From Gordonia hirsuta DSM 44140 = NBRC 16056 (GTDB lineage: Bacteria; Actinomycetota; Actinomycetes; Mycobacteriales; Mycobacteriaceae): a DNA stretch of 64,000 nt. Made by a program: the position numbers and the translations under genes. Positions 7,907-16,979 of this stretch are shown here, in pieces (position 1 is the first letter of the stretch; every line of letters starts with the position of its first letter). The stretch covers positions 1 through 64,000 of the forward strand of contig NZ_BANT01000014.1 of assembly GCF_000333015.1 (NCBI RefSeq), written 5' to 3'. The notes below the pieces were generated by a model that was given only the letters and a program-made list of their open reading frames with translations, did no database searches and was not told the DNA's origin.

Positions 7907-7930
7907 CGCCCACCGGCCCGAGCGCACAAC

Positions 7931-7969
7931 GGAGAGGGCGCCCCGATCACTGATCAGGGCGCCCTCTCC
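7931..7969. terminator. bidirectional 13-bp terminator hairpin
   Basis: Arms GGAGAGGGCGCCC (7931-7943) and GGGCGCCCTCTCC (7957-7969) are perfectly complementary around a 13-base loop that is itself nearly self-complementary (GATCA-C-TGATC). It sits between convergent genes ending at 7906 and 7988 and can serve both. Confidence 0.85.
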
Positions 7970-7987
7970 GTCGTCTTCGGCGGCGGT

Positions 7988-8836
7988 CTACGTGCTGTAA
8001 TCGTAGAAGCCGCGGCCGGTCTTGCGGCCCAGATAACCGGCGTCGACCATGCGGCGCAGCAGCACCGGCGGCGCATAGTGCGGTTCACCGAATTCGGCGA
8101 ACAGCGATTCGGCCACCGCCAGGCACACGTCCAGACCGACGGTGTCGCACAACCGCAGCGGGCCCATCGGATGGGCACAGCCGTGGACCATGCCCGCATC
8201 GATGTCTTCGGCCGAGGCGAAACCGCTCTCGTACATCCGGATCGCACTGGTCAGATACGGGATCAGCAGGGCATTGACGATGAAGCCGGCCTGATCCTTC
8301 GATTCGATGGTGACCTTGCCGAGCTGGTCGGTGGCGAAAGCGGCCACCTTCGCGACCACCTCGGGATCCACCTTGAGGGTGGTGACGATCTCGACCAGGG
8401 CCATCACCGGCACCGGATTGAAGAAGTGCATGCCCAGCACACGCTCGGGATGCTTGGTCGCGTTGGCCAGCCGGATCACCGGGATCGACGAGGTGTTGGT
8501 GGCCAGGATCGCATCCGGGCGGACGATCTCATCGAGTCTGGTGAAGTACTCGAGCTTGAGCGATTCGATCTCGGGCATCGCCTCGATCACCAGGTCGCTG
8601 TCGGCGAAGGTGTCCAGGTCGGTGGTGACGGTGATCCGCTCCAGGGTGGCCGCCGAATCGGCTGCGCTGAGCTTGCCCGACTTGACCGCGCGGGCCAGGC
8701 TCTTGGCGATGCGCTCGCGGGCGGCGTCGACGGCCTCGGCACGTTCGAGCACCCGGACGACCGAGCCCGCGCGGGCGATCACCTCGGCGATACCGGCACC
8801 CATGGTGCCGCCGCCGATCACTCCGACATTCTTCAC
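7988..8836 (-). CDS. fadB2: 3-hydroxybutyryl-CoA dehydrogenase
   Basis: 282 residues. The NAD-binding G-G-G-T-M-G-A-G-I motif at residues about 8-16 and the catalytic-region motif H-F-F-N-P-V-P-V-M identify the 3-hydroxyacyl-CoA dehydrogenase family; the single-domain length matches the butyryl-CoA type. It oxidises 3-hydroxyacyl-CoA to 3-oxoacyl-CoA in the cytoplasm. Start is GTG 8836 with AAGGAG a few bases upstream. It lies 47 bases after ccsB on the same strand. It may share that transcript, but there is no functional link to cytochrome assembly. Confidence 0.93.
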   Translation of the reverse strand: MKNVGVIGGGTMGAGIAEVIARAGSVVRVLERAEAVDAARERIAKSLARAVKSGKLSAADSAATLERITVTTDLDTFADSDLVIEAMPEIESLKLEYFTRLDEIVRPDAILATNTSSIPVIRLANATKHPERVLGMHFFNPVPVMALVEIVTTLKVDPEVVAKVAAFATDQLGKVTIESKDQAGFIVNALLIPYLTSAIRMYESGFASAEDIDAGMVHGCAHPMGPLRLCDTVGLDVCLAVAESLFAEFGEPHYAPPVLLRRMVDAGYLGRKTGRGFYDYST

Positions 8837-8883
8837 ACTTACTCCTTAGGGTCCTTGCAGGTGAGGATCGCTGGGTGGCCGGC

Positions 8884-9891
8884 TCACAGTCCCGCGTACG
8901 AGTGCAGGCCGGATACCACCAGGTTGATGGCGAACAGGTTGAACAGCAGGGTCACGAACCCGGCGACGTTGATCCACGCCGCGGCGGTCCGCCAGCCGAC
9001 GGTCGCCCGCGCATGCAGGTAGGCGGCGTAGACGACCCAGGAGATGAAGCTGACGGTCTCCTTGGGGTCCCAGCCCCAGTACCGGCCCCACGAGGATTCC
9101 GCCCAGATGGCGCCGAAGACGATGCCCAGGCCCAGCAGCGGGAAACCGACGACGACGCATTTGTAGGCCACGCGGTCGAGCGATTCGCTCGACGGAAGCA
9201 TGGAACTCTTCTCCGGCCAGCGCTGCTTGATCAGGAACAGGACGCTCAGGACGCCGGACACCAGCAGAATGCCCGAGGAGATCGAGATCACCGAGACGTG
9301 AATGGCCAGCCAGTACGACTTGAGCGCCGGCACCACCGGGGCGGCCTGCGTGTACAAGGCGGTGCCGCCGATGTACATCATCAGCACCACCGGCAGCAGC
9401 ACGAAGCTCATCATGGGCCGGTAGGAGGTCTTCCGCAGAGCCACCAGCCCGCCGGCCACACAGGCTGCCGAGGTCAGCGAGATGAACTCGTACATGTTGC
9501 CCCACGGCATACGATCGGTCGCGTATCCGCGCAGCACGATCGAAGCGATATGAGCGGCCAACCCGAGGAAGACCACCGGGTAGACCGCGGCACTGAGCCG
9601 AGCCGAACGGGGGCGACGGCGCACCGGCGGGCCGCTGATCTTGCCCGGGGTCCGCGCATCCAGGGCGGGTGCGGGATCGGCTTCCGGCGTGGACGAGGCC
9701 CCGGCGGCCACCAGTTCGCGGGCCTGCTCCTGTGCGGCCGCGCCGACCACCGTCTTGGCCTTGACCTGCATGGCCAGCGCCACCAGGAACAGCGCCATCG
9801 CCACGGCGTACAGGATCACCGCGGCGGTGTAGAACTCATCCGACAGCCTGCCCAGGGTCTCGTTGACGTAGGCGCCCATATCCGTGTTCAC
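8884..9891 (-). CDS. ccsB: cytochrome c biogenesis protein CcsB (CcsA family)
   Basis: 335 residues and about eight membrane helices. The haem-handling Trp-rich motif W-G-R-Y-W-G-W-D-P-K-E-T lies near residue 265, with conserved histidines in HIASIVLRGY, AIHVSVI and YLHARATVGW. It works with ResB to move haem across the membrane and ligate it to apocytochrome c (system II). A cytosolic loop (residues about 50-95) is Ala/Pro-rich. GTG 9891 has an AGAGGAC ribosome site. It is the last member of the hemL-to-ccsB run, 36 bases after resB. Confidence 0.95.
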   Translation of the reverse strand: MNTDMGAYVNETLGRLSDEFYTAAVILYAVAMALFLVALAMQVKAKTVVGAAAQEQARELVAAGASSTPEADPAPALDARTPGKISGPPVRRRPRSARLSAAVYPVVFLGLAAHIASIVLRGYATDRMPWGNMYEFISLTSAACVAGGLVALRKTSYRPMMSFVLLPVVLMMYIGGTALYTQAAPVVPALKSYWLAIHVSVISISSGILLVSGVLSVLFLIKQRWPEKSSMLPSSESLDRVAYKCVVVGFPLLGLGIVFGAIWAESSWGRYWGWDPKETVSFISWVVYAAYLHARATVGWRTAAAWINVAGFVTLLFNLFAINLVVSGLHSYAGL

Positions 9892-9927
9892 GTGTTCGGT
9901 CCTCTAGTTCTCTCGCGTGTGCGGGCT

Positions 9928-11559
9928 CTACAGCCTGCCCGGCTTCAAGCGGCCCCCGTCGACCAGCAGCGCGCGCGCCTGATCGTCGAAGCCTTCTCCC
10001 CAGCCGGCCTGATCGGTACGAGCCAAGCCAGCCACTTCTACTACAGTACGTCGCTGACCGCCGCCGGCGTCAACGTCGCCGGTCGACGCCGGAGTCAACC
10101 GGATCCAGATCCTGCGGCGGCGCACCAGCAGCGACACCAGCAGACCCAGCAGCATGATGATCGACGAGATCAGCACGCCGTTCTGCGCCGGATCGTGGGA
10201 GACCTGCATGGACACCCACCGCTTGTACCCGTCGAAGGAGATCACCGTGCCGTCGGGCAGGGTGGTGCTCTGCCCCAGGTCCAGATTCACCGAGGCCTTG
10301 CGCACCAACCGGCCCTGTTCGATCAGGTCGCGGTCGAGGGTGTAGACGCTCTGGGCCCGGCCGGTGTCCAGTCCGGTGTCGCCGACGTAGACCCGCACCG
10401 CCACGGCGGGTTTGTCGACGATCGCCGACTGAGACAGCAGCAGGGTGCCGTGGTACGTCGGATCAGGGGCGAACAGTCCGTCGATGGCGACCTGGTGTTT
10501 GCGTCGTTCGTCTTCGTCCGGGTACATGCGGGCCGGGGTGTCGAAGCGCATCGCTCCGTCCGAGAGCATGGTGTTGGTGTCCTGCGGCAGATACGGCGCG
10601 GTCTGGGTGCGCTTCTCCCCGTTGGGGAAGGTCACCGTGAAGGTCGGGGCGAAACCGTTGCCGAGCACATAGACGCGGTCTCCGGCCACCCGCAGCGGAT
10701 GGTTCACCTTGATGGTGTCGTGTTCCCACTCGTTCTCCGGCGCGCTGACGTCGGTGGTGTAGAAGACCTGCGAGGTGTACATGTCCGGCTGCCCGTTCGG
10801 CAGGAACGTGGCCTCGAAATCGTCGACCTTGATACAGAACGGGCTCAGGTCGGTGCCGTCGACCATCGCCCCGGAGCGGAACGAATCGTAGACGGCGGTC
10901 GAGGTGTTGCACAGGACCTGATCGTCGTCGGCGACGAGGGTGCGGGTGCCCTCGTAGCCGAAGAGTTTGCCGATGGCGATGGTCACCAGCAATGCCACCA
11001 GCGCCAGGTGGAACACCAGATTGCCGAATTCGCGCAGGTAGCCCTTCTCGGCCGAGACCTCCACGACACCGGCGTCGGTGGTGCGCGTGGTGCGACGCCA
11101 GCCGCGCAGGTTCGCGCTGACGCGCTGGGCCAGCTCCTCGGGAGTGCCGTCGACGGTCTCGGTGATGTGCCGGGGCAGCCGTTTGAGGTTGCGGGGAGCG
11201 CGCACCGGCTGGGTGCGCAGCGCCTGCACGTACTCCCAGACGCGCGGGGTGATGCAGCCGACCAGTGAGATGAACAGCAGCAGGTAGATCGCGGTGAACC
11301 AGCCCGAGGAGAAGACGTTGAACAGACCGACCCGGTCCATCCAGATGCCCAGCTCGCCGCGGTCGGCGATGTAGTCGGCGGTCTTGCCCTCGTTGAGATC
11401 ACGCTGCGGCAGCAGGGCACCGGGGATCGCCGCGATCGCCAGCAGGAACAGCAGCGCCAGCGCGGTGCGCATGGACGTGAGTTCACGCCAGAACTTCCGT
11501 GCCGGCCCCACCACCCAGCGGTTCAGCGGCGACGGGCCGGACGACTTGGAACCGGTCAT
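9928..11559 (-). CDS. resB: cytochrome c biogenesis protein ResB
   Basis: 543 residues. Three N-terminal membrane helices (around MRTALALLFLLAIAAIPGALL, SGWFTAIYLLLFISLVGCI and LVFHLALVALLVTIAIG) precede a large outer domain and a final helix (GVLISSIIMLLGLLVSLLV). This is the ResB/Ccs1 layout; it pairs with CcsB as the system II haem lyase. ATG 11559 overlaps the ccdA stop as ATGA. The C-terminal tail (about 60 residues) is cytoplasmic and basic. Confidence 0.95.
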   Translation of the reverse strand: MTGSKSSGPSPLNRWVVGPARKFWRELTSMRTALALLFLLAIAAIPGALLPQRDLNEGKTADYIADRGELGIWMDRVGLFNVFSSGWFTAIYLLLFISLVGCITPRVWEYVQALRTQPVRAPRNLKRLPRHITETVDGTPEELAQRVSANLRGWRRTTRTTDAGVVEVSAEKGYLREFGNLVFHLALVALLVTIAIGKLFGYEGTRTLVADDDQVLCNTSTAVYDSFRSGAMVDGTDLSPFCIKVDDFEATFLPNGQPDMYTSQVFYTTDVSAPENEWEHDTIKVNHPLRVAGDRVYVLGNGFAPTFTVTFPNGEKRTQTAPYLPQDTNTMLSDGAMRFDTPARMYPDEDERRKHQVAIDGLFAPDPTYHGTLLLSQSAIVDKPAVAVRVYVGDTGLDTGRAQSVYTLDRDLIEQGRLVRKASVNLDLGQSTTLPDGTVISFDGYKRWVSMQVSHDPAQNGVLISSIIMLLGLLVSLLVRRRRIWIRLTPASTGDVDAGGGQRRTVVEVAGLARTDQAGWGEGFDDQARALLVDGGRLKPGRL

Positions 11560-12359
11560 ACGGGCAACTCCACATCCGAGATCAGATGAATCCGCAACCA
11601 ATCGACGAGGTCGTTCCACCAGCCGAACAGCAGTGCCATACCGACGGCGATCATCAGGACACCACCGATCACCTGGATGGTGCGGGCATTACGTCGCAGG
11701 AAACCCAGGCTGCGCACGGCCCACGCCGAAGACAGCGCGAGCAGCAGGAACGGCAGACCCAGGCCGATGCAGTAGGCGACCACCAGCACCACTCCGCGCA
11801 CCGCGGTCATGCCCTCGGTGTTGGTGGCCACCACCAGCACCGCGCCCAGGGTCGCGCTGCTGCACGGGATCCAGCCGACCGCGAACACTGCGCCCAGCAG
11901 CGGGGCACCGACCCAGTTGGAGACGCGCAGCGGTGACATCCGGTAGTCGCGGACCGAGATGGTCCCCAGGAAGATCAGGCCCATCAGGATCGTCACCACG
12001 CCGCCGATGCGCTGGAGCAGTTCCATGCGCGACTGGTCGTAGAAGACCGAGGTGGCCCCGAAGACGGCCGCGGTGGCCAGGACATAGACGACGGTGAAGC
12101 CGAGGACGAACAGGAAGGCCGCACCCAGCACCCGCATCCGGCCCTTCTTCGGCGGCTCATCGGGGCTGACCGCGGGCGCTTCGGCGCCGACCAGACCGGC
12201 CAGGTAGCTCAGGTAGCCGGGCACCAGCGGCACCACGCACGGGGACGCGAACGAGATCAGGCCGACCAGCAGGCACACCCCGACGCCGAGCAGCAGCGGC
12301 CCGGACGAGACGGTGTTGGCGAAGGTCTCGGCGACACTCGCCATCGGCATGACGGTCAT
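11556..12359 (-). CDS. ccdA: cytochrome c biogenesis thiol transporter CcdA
   Basis: 267 residues, six helices. The signature S-F-A-S-P-C-V-V-P-L-V-P-G-Y (Cys near 40) and the second-half W-I-P-C-S-S-A-T-L-G provide the two redox cysteines that pass electrons from cytosolic thioredoxin to outer-face thioredoxins such as the ResA-like protein encoded just upstream. It overlaps both neighbours by ATGA (12356-12359 and 11556-11559). Confidence 0.95.
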   Translation of the reverse strand: MTVMPMASVAETFANTVSSGPLLLGVGVCLLVGLISFASPCVVPLVPGYLSYLAGLVGAEAPAVSPDEPPKKGRMRVLGAAFLFVLGFTVVYVLATAAVFGATSVFYDQSRMELLQRIGGVVTILMGLIFLGTISVRDYRMSPLRVSNWVGAPLLGAVFAVGWIPCSSATLGAVLVVATNTEGMTAVRGVVLVVAYCIGLGLPFLLLALSSAWAVRSLGFLRRNARTIQVIGGVLMIAVGMALLFGWWNDLVDWLRIHLISDVELPV

Positions 12360-12970
12360 TGCGGTGAATCACCCTCCGCGACCACCTGCAGGACCTGCTC
12401 GCGCAGTTCCTTCTCCCCGATGGCCTTGAGGTAGACCACCGCCGGCCGCAGCTGCCGGTCCAGGATCACCGTGGTCGGCACCGCACCGACCGGCACGCCC
12501 AGCGCCTTGAGATTGCGGCCGCCGTAGTCGTAGATGGACGGATACGTCAGACCGCGGTCGGTGGCGAAATCGCTTGCCGCACTGCGGTTATCCCGGAAGT
12601 TGATGCCGACGAAGGCCACCCCGCGGTCTTTGGTCTGCTGATAGACCGCCTCCAGTTCGGTGGCTTCCTTGCGGCACGGCGGGCACCAGGAGGCCCAGAC
12701 GTTGACCACCACGACCTGCCCCTTGTACGAGTTCAGGTCGACGGTGCCGTCACCGTCGAGTCGCTCCCCCGATACCGGGCCGATCGGCTTGCGCTCGTCG
12801 ACCGGATAGTGGATCACCGTCTGCCCGCCGGGTGCGACGATCACATTGCCCTGGCCCCGCACCACCGCGTCGTCGCCGGTGGCGCAACCGGTGAGCAGCA
12901 ACACCCCGATCAGTGCCAGAGCACCGGTGAGTGCCGCCGGCCGCGGAAAACGCGATCGCACCGCTGTCAC
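12356..12970 (-). CDS. resA: ResA/TlpA-like thioredoxin lipoprotein
   Basis: 204 residues. Signal peptide ends in a lipobox (V-L-L-L-T-G-C). The thioredoxin fold carries the redox motif W-A-S-W-C-P-P-C and a cis-Pro region (VGAVPTT). It keeps the apocytochrome c C-x-x-C-H motif reduced outside the membrane, with electrons from CcdA. GTG 12970 overlaps the phosphatase stop as GTGA. A start a few codons later is possible but breaks the overlap pattern seen throughout the operon. Confidence 0.92.
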   Translation of the reverse strand: MTAVRSRFPRPAALTGALALIGVLLLTGCATGDDAVVRGQGNVIVAPGGQTVIHYPVDERKPIGPVSGERLDGDGTVDLNSYKGQVVVVNVWASWCPPCRKEATELEAVYQQTKDRGVAFVGINFRDNRSAASDFATDRGLTYPSIYDYGGRNLKALGVPVGAVPTTVILDRQLRPAVVYLKAIGEKELREQVLQVVAEGDSPQ

Positions 12971-13596
12971 GCCCCGGTGATCCGCGGGTCGGAGGCGCCG
13001 GCCGGTTCGGAGTAGACGATGTCGACCAGTTCGTCGCCCTCGTAGATCAAGCTGGTCAGCGAGGCCAGCGAGCACTGGCGGACACGGGGGTCATGCCACA
13101 GGCGACGACCCTCCAGGAAGCGCCGCAGCGTGTAGACCGGCAACTGGTGGCTCACGCACACGACTTCGTGGCCGGCCCCCTCCTTGCGCGCCTTGGTCGC
13201 CGCCGACAGCATCCGGTGCGCGATGTGCAGATAGGGCTCTCCCCACGACGGGGTGAACGGATCCCGCAGTTTGGTCCAGTGCCGAGGTTTGCCCAGCGCA
13301 CCGTCGCCGACGGCCACCTTCAGGCCCTCGAACTGGTTGTCGGCCTCGATCAGATCGTCGTTGGTGATGATCTCCAGACCGTGCGAGGCGGCGATGGGGG
13401 CCGCGGTCTCCTGGGCCCGCTGCAGCGGGGAGGCGAAGACCGCGGCGATGTGGTGGTCGGCCAGGACATCAGCGACGGCCTGTGCCTGTGCCCGGCCGTT
13501 GTCGGCGAGGCGGAACCCGGGCAGCCGCCCGTAGAGGATGCCGTCGGGGTTGTACACCTCGCCGTGGCGCATCATGTGGACGATCGTCTTGGTCAT
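12967..13596 (-). CDS. histidine phosphatase (phosphoglycerate mutase-like)
   Basis: 209 residues. The phosphatase signature is M-M-R-H-G-E near residues 8-13 with catalytic His. The second Arg region is A-S-P-L-Q-R-A-Q-E-T and the acid/base E is in I-E-A-D-N-Q-F-E-G. It belongs to the broad cofactor-independent acid phosphatase branch rather than true glycolytic mutase; the bona fide gpmA lies at 36.3 kb. ATG 13596 is four bases after the hemL stop. The substrate is unknown. Conservation of this gene between hemL and the cytochrome c genes in mycobacteria (from memory Rv0525) suggests a linked role. Confidence 0.9.
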   Translation of the reverse strand: MTKTIVHMMRHGEVYNPDGILYGRLPGFRLADNGRAQAQAVADVLADHHIAAVFASPLQRAQETAAPIAASHGLEIITNDDLIEADNQFEGLKVAVGDGALGKPRHWTKLRDPFTPSWGEPYLHIAHRMLSAATKARKEGAGHEVVCVSHQLPVYTLRRFLEGRRLWHDPRVRQCSLASLTSLIYEGDELVDIVYSEPAGASDPRITGA

Positions 13597-13600
13597 GGGT

Positions 13601-14929
13601 CTAGTCCTCCCCGGGGGCGAGCGCGGTGGCGGCCGCGACGGCGGCGACCGGCAGGGCAGCGGCGATACGTTCGAAGTCGTCGTCGTCCAGTGCCGTGGAC
13701 ACGAACCACGCCTCGAAGGCGCTCGGCGGGGCGTAGACCCCGGCGTCGAGCAGGGCGTGGAAGAAGGGGGCGAAACGCCAGGTCTGAGTGGCCTTGACCG
13801 CGGCGTAGTCCAGGATCGGGGCAGCCGGATCGGCGTCTTCGTCGAGGAAGAACGCACTGAACAGGTTCCCGGCGGCCTGCACCCGGTGTGGCACCCCGGC
13901 CCCGGTCAGCGCCTGGGTCAGCAACTGCTGCAGGCGCGCCGCGTTGGCGTCGAGGGTGGCGTAGACCGCGGGGGTCGCCAACTCCAGCGTCGCCAGTCCG
14001 GCAGCTACCGCGACGGGATTACCCGACAGCGTGCCGGCCTGGTAGACCGGCCCGACCGGCGCCAGATGGTCCATGATGTCGGCGCGGCCGCCGAAGGCCG
14101 CGGCGGGCAGACCGCCGCTCATCACCTTGCCGAAGGTGTACAGGTCGCCGGCGACCCCGTCGATCCCGTAGTAACCCGAGGCACTGACCCGGAAGCCGGT
14201 CATCACCTCGTCCATGATCAGCAGAGCCCCGTGCTGGGCGGTCAGCTCACGCAGGCCGGCGTTGAAACCGGGTGCCGGTGCGACCGCACCCATATTGCCG
14301 GCGGCCGCCTCGGTGATCACTGCGGCGATGTCGTCGTGCTGGGAAAAGGCGGCGGCGACCGCGTCCAGATCGTTGTAGGGCAGCACCAGGGTGTCGTGGG
14401 CGGCGGCACCGGTCACGCCCGGCGAGGTGGGCAGGCCCAGCGTCGCAACACCGGAACCGGCGTCGGCCAGCAATGCGTCGACGTGGCCGTGGTAGCAGCC
14501 GGCGAATTTGATGATCTTGCTGCGGCCGGTGAATCCCCGGGCCAGTCGCACCGCCGACATGGTGGCCTCGGTGCCGGAGTTGACCAGCCGGACCCGCTGC
14601 ACCGGTTCCATCCGGGCCTCGATCGCCTCGGCGAGCGCGATCTCCGCCTCGGTGGGCGCGCCGAAACTCAAGCCGTGGACGGCGGCCTCCCGGACCGCGT
14701 CGACCACCGCGGGATGGGCGTGGCCCAGAATCATCGGACCCCAGGAGCACACCAGGTCGACGTACTGGTTTCCGTCGACATCGGTGAGGGTCGAACCCTT
14801 CGCCTCTTTGATGAAACGCGGGGTGCCGCCGACTGCAGAGAAAGCCCGGACCGGCGAGTTCACGCCACCGGGGATCGATCTGCGTGCGCGCTCGTAGAGT
14901 TCCGCGGAAACAGCGGGAGGACGGACCAT
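13601..14929 (-). CDS. hemL: glutamate-1-semialdehyde 2,1-aminomutase
   Basis: 442 residues. Class III aminotransferase with M-D-E-V-M-T-G-F-R, the PLP lysine in [17 protein letters not shown], and N-terminal [11 protein letters not shown]. It isomerises glutamate-1-semialdehyde to 5-aminolevulinate, the second committed step of the C5 tetrapyrrole route begun by HemA at 22.0-23.3 kb. ATG 14929 fits the family start. It heads the run hemL-phosphatase-resA-ccdA-resB-ccsB, coupling haem supply to cytochrome c maturation. Confidence 0.96.
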   Translation of the reverse strand: MVRPPAVSAELYERARRSIPGGVNSPVRAFSAVGGTPRFIKEAKGSTLTDVDGNQYVDLVCSWGPMILGHAHPAVVDAVREAAVHGLSFGAPTEAEIALAEAIEARMEPVQRVRLVNSGTEATMSAVRLARGFTGRSKIIKFAGCYHGHVDALLADAGSGVATLGLPTSPGVTGAAAHDTLVLPYNDLDAVAAAFSQHDDIAAVITEAAAGNMGAVAPAPGFNAGLRELTAQHGALLIMDEVMTGFRVSASGYYGIDGVAGDLYTFGKVMSGGLPAAAFGGRADIMDHLAPVGPVYQAGTLSGNPVAVAAGLATLELATPAVYATLDANAARLQQLLTQALTGAGVPHRVQAAGNLFSAFFLDEDADPAAPILDYAAVKATQTWRFAPFFHALLDAGVYAPPSAFEAWFVSTALDDDDFERIAAALPVAAVAAATALAPGED

Positions 14930-15046
14930 GTCCACCAGTGTTCCAAATCCGAGCGCTGCCGCCCAATCGCGATGCCGCGAAAGCCCGCCGGTCGGCGGCG
15001 GCGCGTGGTAGATCACACCTGCGTGCCGGTCCGGACCGACCGCTGT

Positions 15047-15892
15047 TCAACGATCGATGACCGCTTGCACCGCATCTGCCATCGCCCGCTGGCCGCGGGC
15101 GTTCGGATGCAGCGCTCCCGGGCCGGCTCCGGTCGGCTCGATCCAGCGCTGCTGGCTGCCGGCGCAGACATCGTGGCCGGCCGACACCTGTGCCAGATCC
15201 ACGTACCGTGCCCCCGCCGAGCCGGCAGCGGCACGGACTGCGCCGTTGAGTCTGCGCTGCAATCCGCGCAGGAAGGGCACGTCACCGGCGGCGATGGACA
15301 CCTGGTCGAAACAGCCCGTCGTGGCCGGCAGGATCCACGGATAGCCGGTGATGACGATCCGCGCCCGAGGTGCCCGTTCGGCGATCTGTGCCAAGCCGCG
15401 CACGAGCGCCGGGCGGGTCTGATGATCGATCCGGTCGAACAGCTCGCTGCGCAGCGCCGCCGCGCAGGGTGCGCCGTCGGGGTCGGTCGGGCCCAGCCGC
15501 CGGCATTCCCCGGTGGCCAGTGCGAAGACATCGGCATCGTTGCCGCCCAGGGTCAGGGTCACCACCGCCACCTGATCGTCGAGGGCGTCCAGTTGCGGGG
15601 CGACGCCGAAATACTGCTCGTCCGTCAGATTCCCGGTACGGGCGCCGGCGCAGGAGACGTCGGTCAGATCCCAGCGATAGTGCCGGGCCACCAGCTGCCC
15701 GTAGTTGTCCTGGCCGCGCATACACAGGAACGGCGAGTCCGGCACCACCGGAGACAGCCCCATCCCGGAGGCGTAGCTGTCGCCCAGGTGCACATGCCGG
15801 TGCGGCGGCGCCTGGGTGTGCGTGCACCCGCTGTTCACCAGGGCCAGCAGCAGCGCGATCAGCGCCGCAGCGGCAGCCCGTCTCCGCGTCAC
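15047..15892 (-). CDS. secreted SGNH/GDSL esterase lipoprotein
   Basis: 281 residues. Signal peptide with lipobox (A-L-V-N-S-G-C) at about residue 23. The block I motif H-L-G-D-S-Y-A-S-G-M-G holds the nucleophile Ser, block III is T-L-G-G-N-D-A-D, and the catalytic His sits in G-A-L-H-P-N-A-R-G-Q. The family hydrolyses lipid or acyl esters; here it would act on the outer face of the membrane. The start overlaps the previous gene as ATGA, placing it last in the hemB transcript. Confidence 0.9.
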   Translation of the reverse strand: MTRRRAAAAALIALLLALVNSGCTHTQAPPHRHVHLGDSYASGMGLSPVVPDSPFLCMRGQDNYGQLVARHYRWDLTDVSCAGARTGNLTDEQYFGVAPQLDALDDQVAVVTLTLGGNDADVFALATGECRRLGPTDPDGAPCAAALRSELFDRIDHQTRPALVRGLAQIAERAPRARIVITGYPWILPATTGCFDQVSIAAGDVPFLRGLQRRLNGAVRAAAGSAGARYVDLAQVSAGHDVCAGSQQRWIEPTGAGPGALHPNARGQRAMADAVQAVIDR

Positions 15893-16521
15893 CGCCGCTT
15901 GGGGGTCCCCGGCTCGCCGGTCAGGCCCATTTTGACGGCCAAGTGCGCATCGGTCAGTTCGCTGCGGAACCGGTCCACGTCCCGGGCCCAGGCCTGGGCG
16001 AGTCTGCCGTTGGTGAATCGCACGCCCACCCCTTTGCGGCGGCGCGGGACCGCGGGCAACTCACCCAGCGCCCGGGCACTCTCCCACTTCTGATGTTCGT
16101 GCGTGCGGTTCTCCGGGTAGATCTCGGCGATGTCGGCCAGCTCGACCGTTTCGGCGCCCTGCCGCAGCGAGGTCTCGGTAAGCACCACCGAGACATGCCG
16201 CCGGGCAGCGGCGAACTGCAGCATGCCGAAGCCCACCAGGATCACGGCGAAGATCGTCAGGATCTCCCAGTGGATGCGTCCCTGCCCGACGATCTCCAGG
16301 ATCAGGACGGCCACGATCATCAGTGGACCGATCCAGATCACCGCGGTACTGCCGCCGGGCTCGTCGAACAGCACCCGGCCCGCGGCGGTCTCCTCGGTGG
16401 TCTCCTGAGCAGGGGCCGCCGCCTGGCCGGCACTGTCTTGCGCTCCGGACTCCGCCGCAGGCCCGTCCGCCGCTTCGGTCGGCGCGGGATCGTTGGCGTC
16501 GGGATCGGGCCGCCGGCTCAT
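15889..16521 (-). CDS. membrane protein with acidic N-terminus, unknown
   Basis: 210 residues. The acidic Ala/Pro-rich N-terminus (about 60 residues) is followed by two close membrane helices (AVIWIGPLMIVAVLILEIVG and ILTIFAVILVGFGMLQFAA). A soluble basic domain follows, with alternating strands resembling a PH-like fold (SVVLTETSLRQGAETVELADIAEI). No established family is recognised. It overlaps genes on both sides by ATGA (16518-16521 and 15889-15892), so expression is tightly coupled to the neighbouring membrane proteins and the SGNH esterase. Confidence 0.8.
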   Translation of the reverse strand: MSRRPDPDANDPAPTEAADGPAAESGAQDSAGQAAAPAQETTEETAAGRVLFDEPGGSTAVIWIGPLMIVAVLILEIVGQGRIHWEILTIFAVILVGFGMLQFAAARRHVSVVLTETSLRQGAETVELADIAEIYPENRTHEHQKWESARALGELPAVPRRRKGVGVRFTNGRLAQAWARDVDRFRSELTDAHLAVKMGLTGEPGTPKRR

Positions 16522-16979
16522 CGACCGTCTCCGGCCGGGCTCAGCGATTCGCCCGCGGGGTCGGAGTCTTTGCCGGTGAACCAGTCGTCCGCCGACGGCC
16601 GGTAGGCCAGGATCGTGCCGATCAGCCCGATCACCGCGGCCACCAGCACCACCGCCAGCGGGCCGGACTGGAAACCGATGGTCAGCACCAGGATCATCAC
16701 CGTCACCACGATGGTCAGCGCGGCCATGATGCCCCGCGCCTGGGGCCCCCGGCACGCTTTACGGATCAGCGAGATGTAGGTCAGACCCACCGCAAGGATC
16801 AGCACCGCCACCGCCAAGACACCCAGAGGCCACCCTGCGTCCAAGGCACTGGTCACGATCGAGATCACGCCCAGGGCGGCCAGCAGCACACCGGAGGTCA
16901 GCCAGAGCCGGAAGGCCCAGCGGACCAGTGGGGGCCGGGTCGCGAGATCGGGGCTGAACCCCCACGGCGGTTTGGTCAT
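16518..16979 (-). CDS. four-helix membrane protein, unknown
   Basis: 153 residues with four hydrophobic segments (around LWLTSGVLLAALGVISIV, LGVLAVAVLILAVGLTYI, AALTIVVTVMILVLTIGF and AVVLVAAVIGLIGTILAY). The ends are short and charged and there are no catalytic motifs. It overlaps both neighbours by ATGA. From memory a comparable small membrane gene follows hemB in mycobacteria. Function unknown. Confidence 0.8.
   Translation of the reverse strand: MTKPPWGFSPDLATRPPLVRWAFRLWLTSGVLLAALGVISIVTSALDAGWPLGVLAVAVLILAVGLTYISLIRKACRGPQARGIMAALTIVVTVMILVLTIGFQSGPLAVVLVAAVIGLIGTILAYRPSADDWFTGKDSDPAGESLSPAGDGR

Noticed and set aside
8875-11268. Long plus-strand open frame (797 codons) opposite ccsB and resB
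   Set aside because: Low-complexity Gly/Arg/Gln-rich translation, no domains, and antisense to well-supported genes. This is the usual high-GC artefact.
13538-16093. 851-codon plus-strand frame opposite hemL and the SGNH esterase
   Set aside because: Mirrors codon bias of the minus-strand genes; no recognisable protein features.
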